Source of the DNA: DASUBV01 sp035763085
GTDB lineage: Bacteria > Actinomycetota > Actinomycetes > Streptosporangiales > Streptosporangiaceae
Reading direction: 5' to 3'
Length of the DNA: 24,724 nt
Assembly: GCA_035763085.1 (NCBI GenBank)
Contig: DASUBV010000352.1
Coordinates: 1-24,724, forward strand
A model generated the notes under the pieces. That model was not told the DNA's origin. It worked only from the letters and a program-made list of their open reading frames with translations, and did no database searches. The position numbers and the translations under genes were made by a program. Of this stretch, positions 15,080-21,817 are shown piece after piece. Position 1 is the first letter of the stretch. Every line of letters starts with the position of its first letter.

Positions 15080-16036
15080 TCAGTCGGGCGTCCAGTACCG
15101 GTCCGCGGCCAGGATCAGCGCGGCCGCCCCGACCAGCCCGGCGGCCTGCCCGAGCGCGGCCGGCACGACCTGGACGCGGCGGGCGAAGTCCAGCCGGGCG
15201 TGCGCGGCCAGGGCCTCGGCCAGCGGGTCGAACAGCAGCGGGCCGGCCTGCGACAGCCCGCCGCCGACCGCCACCACCTCCAGGTCGCACAGGCTGGTGG
15301 CCGAGGCGATGGCGATGCCCAGCGCCCGGCCGGCGCGGCGCATCGCGGCCAGGCCCACGGGGTGCCCGTCCGCCGCGTCCTGCGCCAGGTCCCTGGCCGT
15401 GGCCCCGGGCTGGCCGGGCCGCCAGCCCCGGGCGCGGGCCCAGTCGGCCAGCGCGGGCCCGCGGGCGATGGCCTCGGCGCAGCCCCGGCCGCCGCAGCCG
15501 CACACCGGGCCGTCTTCGGGGTCCACCACGATGTGGCCGATATGACCGGCATTACCGGATATGCCGTTGATCAGGCGCCCGTCCAGCACCAGCCCGCCGC
15601 CGACGCCGGTCGACACGACCATGCCGAGCATGCAGGACGTGCCCCGGCCCGCGCCGCGCCAGTGCTCGCCGGCCGCCATGCAGATGGCATCGTTATGCAC
15701 CCGGACCGGCAGGCCGGGCAGCCGCCCGGCCAGGTGTTCGCGGAGCGGGAAATCCCGCCAGGAGGCCAGGTTGAGCGGCGACACCCGGCCGGCCGGCCAC
15801 TGCATCGGCCCGCCGCACCCGCAGCCCACTCCGGCCAGGTCGCCCGGGCCGGCGCCGGCCCCCTCCAGAACGCGGCTGAGCAGGGCATCCAGGGTGCGCC
15901 AGAGCTGCTCGGCGTCCAGGCCGGCCGGGGTCGGGGTACGAGCCCGGGTCACGATCCGGCCGCCGGGATCCACCACTGCGGCGGCAAGCTTGGTGCCCCC
16001 GATATCGACCGCCAGAGCCGGCCGTGAGTCGGTCAC
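15080..16036 (-). CDS. ROK-family sugar kinase, N-acetylmannosamine-kinase-like
   Basis: The 318-residue cytosolic kinase has the ATP-binding DIGGTK (11-16), the catalytic base Asp116 (HNDA), VSTGVGGG, and the ROK zinc site CGCGGRGCAE (C179, C181, C186 with a His before it). Where glucokinases have GExGH, this protein has GHIGH (His165 and His168). Together with DPEDGPVCGCG and CAEAIARG this resembles E. coli NanK as I remember it. This suggests N-acetylmannosamine or another non-glucose sugar as substrate, which is an inference. No sialic-acid genes are nearby. The start is GTG at 16036, 5 bases after GGAGG. It diverges from the MoxR-like gene over about 50 bases and probably continues into ilvA. 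Confidence 0.88.
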   Translation of the reverse strand: MTDSRPALAVDIGGTKLAAAVVDPGGRIVTRARTPTPAGLDAEQLWRTLDALLSRVLEGAGAGPGDLAGVGCGCGGPMQWPAGRVSPLNLASWRDFPLREHLAGRLPGLPVRVHNDAICMAAGEHWRGAGRGTSCMLGMVVSTGVGGGLVLDGRLINGISGNAGHIGHIVVDPEDGPVCGCGGRGCAEAIARGPALADWARARGWRPGQPGATARDLAQDAADGHPVGLAAMRRAGRALGIAIASATSLCDLEVVAVGGGLSQAGPLLFDPLAEALAAHARLDFARRVQVVPAALGQAAGLVGAAALILAADRYWTPD

Positions 16037-16067
16037 CCCTGCCTCCTAAGGTGCGCGGCCGGCCACC

Positions 16068-16084
16068 CTCGACATAGTGTCGAG
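16068..16084. promoter_or_regulatory. Palindrome between the ROK and MoxR-like genes
   Basis: CTCGACA-TAG-TGTCGAG is a perfect 7-bp inverted repeat with a 3-base centre, placed 31 bases upstream of the ROK start and 11 bases upstream of the ATG at 16096. It contains TAGTGT, a possible -10 box for a very short leader. An operator for the divergent pair is the likely reading. The binding protein is unknown. Confidence 0.45.
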
Positions 16085-16095
16085 TGGTGCAGCCT

Positions 16096-17544
16096 ATGAG
16101 TCAGTCTCACTCATCAGTCCCCCAGCCGCCGTCCTCCGCCCCGCCGCGCGCCACCACCGTGGGCGAGCTGCGCGCCAGCGGGCACCAGCTTCGCAGCGTC
16201 AAGGCGGAGATGCGCGACAACCTGCTGGCCGCGCTGCGGGCAGGCGAGGACGCCTTCCCCGGCATCATCGGCTTCGGCCAGACGGTGCTGCCGCACCTGG
16301 AGCGGGCCATCATCGCCGGGCATGACGTGATCCTGCTGGGCGAGCGCGGCCAGGGCAAGACTCGCCTGATCCGGACGCTGACCCTGCTGCTGGACGAGTG
16401 GACGCCGGCTATCGCCGGGTGCGAGATCAACGACCACCCGTACGCCCCGGCCTGCGCCCGCTGCCGCCGGCTGGCCGCCGAGCAGGGTGACGAGCTGCCG
16501 GTCACCTGGCGGCACCGCGGCGACCGGTACGGGGAGAAGCTGGCCACGCCGGACACCAGCGTCGGCGACCTGGTCGGTGACATCGACCCGGTCAAGGTTG
16601 CTGAGGGCCGCACGCTGGGTGACCCGGAGACAATCCATTTCGGCCTCGTGCCGCGGACTAACCGCGGGATCTTCTGCCTGAACGAGCTTCCCGACCTCGC
16701 CGAGCGCATCCAGGTGGCGCTGCTCAACGTGCTGGAAGAGCGCGACATCGGGGTTCGCGGCTACTCCCTGCGGCTGCCCCTGGACCTGGTCCTGGTGGCC
16801 AGCGCCAACCCCGAGGACTACACCAACCGCGGCCGGATCATCACGCCGCTCAAGGACCGGTTCGGCGCCGAGATCCGCACCCACTACCCCGCCTCGCTGG
16901 ACTCCGAGCTGGCGCTGATCCGGCAGGAAGCCCAGACGGCCTGGCCCGGCGGGTCGCCCGGCGCGGCGCTGCCCGAGCACCTGATCGAGGTCATCGCCCG
17001 GTTCACCCGGCTGGTGCGCGGCTCGCCGGCCGTCGACTCTCGGTCCGGGGTGTCGGCGCGGTTCGCGATCGCCGCCGCTGAGGCGGTGACCGCCTCCGCG
17101 GTGCGGCGGGCTGCCATCGCCGGCGAGGAGCAGCCCGTGGCCCGGGTCTGTGACCTGCCGGCCACTATCGCCACGCTGCGCGGCAAGGTGGAGTTCGAGG
17201 TCAGCGAGGAAGGCCGGGAGCAGGAGGTGCTGGACCACCTGCTGCGCCGGGCCACGGCGGAGACCTTCCGCGGCCGGCTGGGCAACGCCGACCTGACCGG
17301 CCTGCTGGCCCGGTTCGCCGAGGGCGGCACCGTGGAGACCGGCGACCTGCTGCCCGCCGCCGGCCTGCTGCGCCGGATCGGCGAGGTGCCGGGCCTGGCC
17401 AAGATCATGGAACGGCTGAACATGGACGGCGGCGAGTCGCTGGGCCAGGCGGCCGCGGCCCTGGAGTTCGCGCTCGAGGGGCTGTACCTGATGCGGCGGC
17501 TGTCCAAGGACAGCCTCGACGGCGGCGCGGTTTACCGCACCTGA
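16096..17544 (+). CDS. MoxR/Mg-chelatase-I-like AAA+ ATPase
   Basis: From ATG 16096 the protein has 482 residues; GTG at 16084 is a possible alternative, and neither has a strong ribosome binding site. The AAA+ core has Walker A GERGQGKT (82-89, K88), Walker B GIFCLNEL (191-198, with Asn196 in place of the usual Asp before Glu197), sensor 1 ASANPED (N238) and an arginine finger region PLKDRFG (R255). An insertion after the first strand carries C109, H114, C120 and C123, a possible metal site. The NELPDLAERIQV segment is, to my memory, typical of this branch, including M. tuberculosis Rv0958. Such ATPases work with a VWA partner as a metal-insertion or protein-remodelling chaperone. The target is unknown. 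The VWA partner follows after 41 bases. Confidence 0.9.
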   Translation: MSQSHSSVPQPPSSAPPRATTVGELRASGHQLRSVKAEMRDNLLAALRAGEDAFPGIIGFGQTVLPHLERAIIAGHDVILLGERGQGKTRLIRTLTLLLDEWTPAIAGCEINDHPYAPACARCRRLAAEQGDELPVTWRHRGDRYGEKLATPDTSVGDLVGDIDPVKVAEGRTLGDPETIHFGLVPRTNRGIFCLNELPDLAERIQVALLNVLEERDIGVRGYSLRLPLDLVLVASANPEDYTNRGRIITPLKDRFGAEIRTHYPASLDSELALIRQEAQTAWPGGSPGAALPEHLIEVIARFTRLVRGSPAVDSRSGVSARFAIAAAEAVTASAVRRAAIAGEEQPVARVCDLPATIATLRGKVEFEVSEEGREQEVLDHLLRRATAETFRGRLGNADLTGLLARFAEGGTVETGDLLPAAGLLRRIGEVPGLAKIMERLNMDGGESLGQAAAALEFALEGLYLMRRLSKDSLDGGAVYRT

Positions 17545-17585
17545 GCTTCGGTGCGGGTCGTCGTCTTGCGAGGAAGGCAGGCACC

Positions 17586-19577
17586 ATGAGCGGTTACCGT
17601 TACGGCCCCTACGCCGGCGGGCCGGATCCGCTGGAGCCGCCCTACGACGTGCGCGGGGCGGTCGACGCCCTGGGCGAGTCGGTGCTGGAGGGCACCGATC
17701 CCGCCGCGGCACTGCGCGACCTGCTGCGCCGCGGCATGTCGGGGCATCGCGGGCTGGACGACATGCTGCGCCGGGTCCGCGAGCGGCAGCGGGAGGTACG
17801 CAGCCGGGGCCGCCTGGACGGCATCCTGGAGCAGGTCCGGGCAATGCTCGACACGGCCATCGGCCAGGAGCGCGCCGAGCTGTTCCCCGATCCCGGCGAC
17901 GCGGCCCGGATGCGCGAGGCCGAGCTGGACGCGCTGCCCGCCGACACCGCGCAGGCCATCCGCCAGCTCGCCGACTACGACTGGCAGTCCCCCGCCGCCC
18001 GGCAGACCTTCGCCGAGCTCAAGTCGCTGCTGCGCCGGGAGGTGCTGGACAGCCAGTTCCGCGGCATGAAGCAGACGCTGGAAGAGCCGGACCCCGAGGC
18101 CCTGCAGCGGGTCAAGGACATGCTGGCGTCGCTGACCGACATGCTGGAGGCCGATGCCCGCGGCGAGCACGAGCAGGCCGACTTCGATGACTTCATGGCC
18201 GAGTACGGCGACATGTTCCCCGAGTCGCCCGCCAACCTGGAGGAGCTGGTCGACTCGCTGGCCCGCCGGATGTCGGCGGCGCAGCGGCTGCTGGACTCGC
18301 TGACCGAGGAACAGCGCAGCGAGCTGTCCGGGCTGATGTCGCAGGCCCTGGAGGACAGCGGCCTGGCCGCCGAGATGGCCCGGCTGGCCGACGCGCTGCG
18401 GGCCCGGCGCCCGGACCTGGACGCCGAGGGCTGGCCGCGGGCCCGGATGACCGGCCAGGAGCCGCTGGGCCTGGGCGATGCGACCTCGGCGCTGGCCGAG
18501 CTGGCTGACCTGGCCGAGCTCGAGGACGCGCTGCGCCAGGACTACCCCGGCGCCCGGCTCGATGACATCGACGAGGAGGCGGTGCGCCGCGCGCTCGGCC
18601 GCCAGGCTGTCGATGACATGGAGGCGCTGCGCCAGATCGAGCGGGAGCTGGAGCGGCAGGGCTACCTGCAGCGCTCCGACGGCAAGCTGGAGCTCACGCC
18701 CAAGGCTGTCCGCCGCCTCGGCGAGACGGCGCTGCGCAAGGTGTTCGCCGAGCTGCCGACCGGCGCCCACGGCGATCACGACCGGCGCGGGGCGGGGCAG
18801 GCCGGCGAGCTGACCGGCAGCACCCGGCCCTGGCGGTTCGGCGACGAGCAGCCCATCGACGCGGCGGCGACGGTGCGCAACGCGCTGCTGCGCGGCGGCC
18901 AGGCGGCGGTCCGCGAGGATGCGCGGGCCGTGCGCGAGGACGGGCCGGCGGTCCGGCTGGACGTCGCTGACTTCGAGGTCGAGGAGACCGAGCGGCGCGC
19001 GACCGCAGCGGTGTGCCTGCTGGTCGACCTGTCGTACTCGATGGAGCTGCGCGGCACCTGGGGCGCGGCCAAGCAGACCGCGCTGGCCCTGCACGCCCTG
19101 GTCCGCACCCGGTACCCGCAGGACGCCATCCAGGTCATCGGCTTCTCGAACTACGCGCGGGAGCTGCGCGAGACCGAGCTGGCCGGGCTGAGCTGGGACA
19201 TGGTGCAGGGCACCAACCTGCACCACGCCCTGGTGCTGGCCGGCCGGTTCCTGGACCGGCGCCCGGAGCACAACCCGGTGGTGCTGATCATCACCGATGG
19301 CGAGCCCACGGCCCACCTGCGCCGGGACGGCCAGTTCTGGTTTGACTGGCCGCCGTCACCGGAGACGCTGGAGCTCACGCTGGCCGAGGTGGACAAGATG
19401 ACCCGGCGCCAGGCGGTCATGAACATCTTCATGCTCGCCGACGACGAGCGGCTCACCGCCTTCGTCGACGAGGTGGCCCGCCGTAATGGCGGCCGGGTGC
19501 TGCGGGCCATGCCCGAGAGCCTGGGCGAGTACGTGGTCAGCGATTTCCTCCGGACCCGGCGCGAGGGCATGCGCTGA
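17586..19577 (+). CDS. VWA-domain protein, partner of the MoxR-like ATPase
   Basis: This 663-residue protein starts at ATG 17586, 8 bases after GAGGAAGG. Residues about 1-450 are mostly charged and helical with many Glu/Arg/Leu stretches. The C-terminal von Willebrand factor A domain (about 473-650) has an intact metal-ion-dependent adhesion site: DLSYS (D481, S483, S485), Thr543 (GTNLHHA) and Asp571 (ITDGEPT). No signal peptide or membrane helix is seen, so it should be cytosolic. It is the natural partner of the preceding ATPase, as in Rv0958-Rv0959. The pair may insert a metal or mature a client enzyme, but no client gene is evident nearby. Confidence 0.9.
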   Translation: MSGYRYGPYAGGPDPLEPPYDVRGAVDALGESVLEGTDPAAALRDLLRRGMSGHRGLDDMLRRVRERQREVRSRGRLDGILEQVRAMLDTAIGQERAELFPDPGDAARMREAELDALPADTAQAIRQLADYDWQSPAARQTFAELKSLLRREVLDSQFRGMKQTLEEPDPEALQRVKDMLASLTDMLEADARGEHEQADFDDFMAEYGDMFPESPANLEELVDSLARRMSAAQRLLDSLTEEQRSELSGLMSQALEDSGLAAEMARLADALRARRPDLDAEGWPRARMTGQEPLGLGDATSALAELADLAELEDALRQDYPGARLDDIDEEAVRRALGRQAVDDMEALRQIERELERQGYLQRSDGKLELTPKAVRRLGETALRKVFAELPTGAHGDHDRRGAGQAGELTGSTRPWRFGDEQPIDAAATVRNALLRGGQAAVREDARAVREDGPAVRLDVADFEVEETERRATAAVCLLVDLSYSMELRGTWGAAKQTALALHALVRTRYPQDAIQVIGFSNYARELRETELAGLSWDMVQGTNLHHALVLAGRFLDRRPEHNPVVLIITDGEPTAHLRRDGQFWFDWPPSPETLELTLAEVDKMTRRQAVMNIFMLADDERLTAFVDEVARRNGGRVLRAMPESLGEYVVSDFLRTRREGMR

Positions 19578-19613
19578 GCGAGTGCTGGCCAGTTTTTTGC
19601 CTTTTATCGCCGA

Positions 19614-19625
19614 GGTGTTAACACC
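19614..19625. promoter_or_regulatory. Perfect 12-bp palindrome upstream of the small membrane gene
   Basis: GGTGTTAACACC is fully symmetrical and lies just after an AT-rich stretch (19592-19608, with TTTTTT and TTTTATC) unusual for this DNA. It could be an operator for the gene at 19693. No regulator gene is adjacent. Confidence 0.35.
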
Positions 19626-19650
19626 CGCCGGGAAGGGCTGCTCCTGACGG

Positions 19651-19675
19651 GGGCTCATGCCGTTCGCATGAGCCC
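19651..19675 (+). terminator. Hairpin between the VWA operon and the small membrane gene (terminator or leader element)
   Basis: GGGCTCATGC/GCATGAGCCC is a perfect 10-bp stem with a 5-base loop. It lies 74 bases after the VWA stop and 17 bases before the ATG at 19693, just upstream of the GGGGG that would serve as ribosome binding site. It may end the VWA transcript or control the next gene. There is no T-run, so the roles cannot be told apart. Confidence 0.5.
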
Positions 19676-19692
19676 GATCGGGGGTCTTTACC

Positions 19693-20157
19693 ATGACTTC
19701 TGCCGGTATTTCCCGGCGGTGGACGATGGCCGTGCGCCGGGGCATTGCGGCCTTCCTGGCCATCGCGGGCATCGTGGCCATCGTCTTCGGGCTGCTCTAC
19801 TTGTCGGCGGGCAGCAAAATGCCGCACCTGCTGGTCGGCCACGTGCACCACGGCCCGCACCTGCGGCGCGCTGAGATCTGCCTGCTCGGCGGGGCGGCGT
19901 GCGTGGCCGTGGCCTGGGTTCTGCGTGGCCGCAAGCAGAAGTTAGCCGCGGCCAACAACGGCTGCCGGCCCCGCCGCTGGCCTAGGATCGGGCCATGTCG
20001 TTTACCGACCGGCTGGTCCTCTGGCTCCACCTGGCCTTCGCCATCTTCACGATCGGCCCGATCAGCGCGGCGATTATGTCCACTCCGCGCTATATCAGGA
20101 CGCGTAACGTCGCCATTGTCCGGTTCCTCCGCCGGATGGTGCAGATCTTCGGCCTGA
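19693..20157 (+). CDS. Small two-helix membrane protein with doubtful C-terminus
   Basis: The start is ATG 19693, 8 bases after GGGGG. The frame runs 154 codons, but only the first 90 or so look genuine. They give a basic N-terminus (SRRWTMAVRRG), a helix at about 18-38, a His-rich loop (HLLVGHVHHGPHLRR), a second helix at about 61-77, and a basic RGRKQK end. After about 19975 codon use becomes that of a shadow frame, and the last 163 bases overlap the next gene. In the other two frames a stop occurs close by (TAG right after the region coding RGRKQK, or just before 19985). A one-base indel would thus give a normal 80-95-residue protein. The function is unknown. Confidence 0.55.
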   Translation: MTSAGISRRWTMAVRRGIAAFLAIAGIVAIVFGLLYLSAGSKMPHLLVGHVHHGPHLRRAEICLLGGAACVAVAWVLRGRKQKLAAANNGCRPRRWPRIGPCRLPTGWSSGSTWPSPSSRSARSARRLCPLRAISGRVTSPLSGSSAGWCRSSA

Positions 20158-20573
20158 TCTCACTCGGCGTGCTGATCTTCGGGATCATTCTGGGCCAGCA
20201 GCTCGACCTGCTGGCTAAGCCGTGGCTGACCGCCTCGATGACGCTGTTCGTGGTGTCCATCGCGCTGCTGGTGATCATCGTGCGCGACCAGCACCGGGCG
20301 ATCACGGCGCTGGAGAAGGCAGCCACGGAGGAGGCACTGCCGCCGGGCGCGGCCGGGGAGAGCGCCGCCGGCCAGCCAGCCGCGGCAGCGGCCGAGGCGG
20401 ACCAGGCCGGTCAGGCGGCGGCCGCGCCGGCCGGTCAGGCGGCGACCGCGCAGGCCGGGCCGGCGCAGGAGGCGCGGCACATCGCCACCGTCGAGCGCGG
20501 CCGCATCACCACCCTGGGCGCGGTGGTCACCGTGATCTGGCTGGTGATCCTGATCCTGATGGTCTGGAAGTAG
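19995..20573 (+). CDS. Four-helix integral membrane protein, DUF2269-like
   Basis: The 192-residue protein has predicted membrane helices at about 8-28, 49-67, 78-97 and 171-191. An Ala/Gln/Glu-rich low-complexity linker (about 110-160) lies between helices three and four. The opening LWLHLAFAIFTIGPISAA resembles DUF2269/CopD-type membrane proteins, in which an early His sits at the start of the first helix. The role of that family is not established. The start is ATG 19995 with AGGA 8 bases upstream. Its stop is directly followed by the stop codon of the convergent metB gene. Confidence 0.75.
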   Translation: MSFTDRLVLWLHLAFAIFTIGPISAAIMSTPRYIRTRNVAIVRFLRRMVQIFGLISLGVLIFGIILGQQLDLLAKPWLTASMTLFVVSIALLVIIVRDQHRAITALEKAATEEALPPGAAGESAAGQPAAAAAEADQAGQAAAAPAGQAATAQAGPAQEARHIATVERGRITTLGAVVTVIWLVILILMVWK

Positions 20574-21746
20574 CTAGCCGAGCGCAGCGCGCAGGTCTTC
20601 CAGCAGGTCATCGCAGGACTCCAGGCCGACCGACAGGCGCACCAGGTCGGCAGGCACCTCCAGCGCCGAGCCGGCCACCGAGGCATGCGTCATCCGGTGC
20701 GGGTGCTCGATCAGCGACTCGACGCCGCCGAGCGACTCGGCCAGGGTGAACAGCCGGGTCCGGCCGCAGATGGCGACCGCGTGCTCCTCGCCGCCACGGG
20801 CCCGGAAGGACACCATCCCGCCGAAACCGCGCATCTGCTTGGCGGCGGCCTCGTGCCCCTGGTGCGATTCCAGGCCGGGGTAGAACACCTCGCTCACCTG
20901 AGGGTGAGCGGCCAGCATCTCGGCCACCCGCTGAGCGTTGTGGCTGTGCCGGTCCATCCGCACCGCCAGGGTCTTGATCCCGCGCAGGGTCAGCCAGGCG
21001 TCGAAGGGCCCGGCCACCGCGCCGGTGGCATTCTGCAGGAACGCCAGCTGCTCCCCCAGCGCCGGGTCAGCGACCACGACGGCGCCGCCGACCACGTCGG
21101 AGTGCCCGCCGAGGTACTTGGTGGTGGAGTGGACCACGGCGTCGGCGCCGAGCGTGAGCGGCTGCTGCAGGTAGGGCGAGGCGAAGGTGTTGTCGACAGC
21201 CAGCAGCGCGCCCGCCTCATGGGCGATCCCGGCCAGCACCGCGATGTCGGCGACCGACAGCAGCGGGTTGGTGGGCGACTCGACCCAGACCAGCCTGGCC
21301 GGGCGCTCGGCCAGCGCCGCGCGGACGGCGGCGGGATCGGTCATCGGCACCGAGGCGTAGTCCAGGTTCCAGCCGGTGAGCACCTTGTCGAACAGCCGGA
21401 ACGTGCCGCCGTAGGCGTCATGCGGGATCAGCACCCGGTCGCCGGGCCGGCCTACCGCCCGGACCAGGCAGTCGGCGGCGGCCATCCCGGAGGCGAAGGC
21501 CAGCGCCCGGCTGCCGCACTCCAGCGCGGCCAGGCACTCTTCCAGCGCGGCCCGGCTCGGATTGGCCGACCGCGAGTACTCATAGCCGCCGCGCAGCCCG
21601 CCGACACCGTCCTGCTTGAAAGTGGACACCTGGTAGATCGGCGGCACGACGGCCCCGGTGACCGGGTCTGGTTCCTGGCCGGCGTGGATGGCCAGCGTCT
21701 CGAAACCGCCTTCTGGCGTGGTGTGACCCATGGTGATGTGCTCCAT
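20574..21746 (-). CDS. metB: Cystathionine gamma-synthase
   Basis: This PLP enzyme of the Cys/Met-metabolism family joins an activated homoserine ester with cysteine to give cystathionine. Actinobacterial members often also cleave cystathionine. The 390-residue protein has FETLAIHAGQEPDP at its front, YEYSRSANPSR, the GM-AAD stretch, VDNTFASPYLQQP and the PLP lysine K210 (STTKYLGGHSD). The end has SLGGVESLIEHP and RLSVGLES. The start is ATG 21746, 8 bases after GGGGGA. An ATG five codons later (21731) also has GGAG at good spacing. It lies 71 bases downstream of cbs on the same strand, forming a transsulfuration pair. Confidence 0.95.
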   Translation of the reverse strand: MEHITMGHTTPEGGFETLAIHAGQEPDPVTGAVVPPIYQVSTFKQDGVGGLRGGYEYSRSANPSRAALEECLAALECGSRALAFASGMAAADCLVRAVGRPGDRVLIPHDAYGGTFRLFDKVLTGWNLDYASVPMTDPAAVRAALAERPARLVWVESPTNPLLSVADIAVLAGIAHEAGALLAVDNTFASPYLQQPLTLGADAVVHSTTKYLGGHSDVVGGAVVVADPALGEQLAFLQNATGAVAGPFDAWLTLRGIKTLAVRMDRHSHNAQRVAEMLAAHPQVSEVFYPGLESHQGHEAAAKQMRGFGGMVSFRARGGEEHAVAICGRTRLFTLAESLGGVESLIEHPHRMTHASVAGSALEVPADLVRLSVGLESCDDLLEDLRAALG

Positions 21747-21817
21747 TGCCGTCGTCCCCCTGGTACAGGCGGACCAGTGTAGCGACGGTGAACCAGGTGC
21801 TGCTGTGACGCTGGTGG

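Noticed and set aside
16114..17844. Antisense frames of more than 570 codons opposite the MoxR and VWA genes
   Set aside because: They are low-complexity Gln/His/Arg/Ala-rich shadows of strongly supported genes and show no domain.
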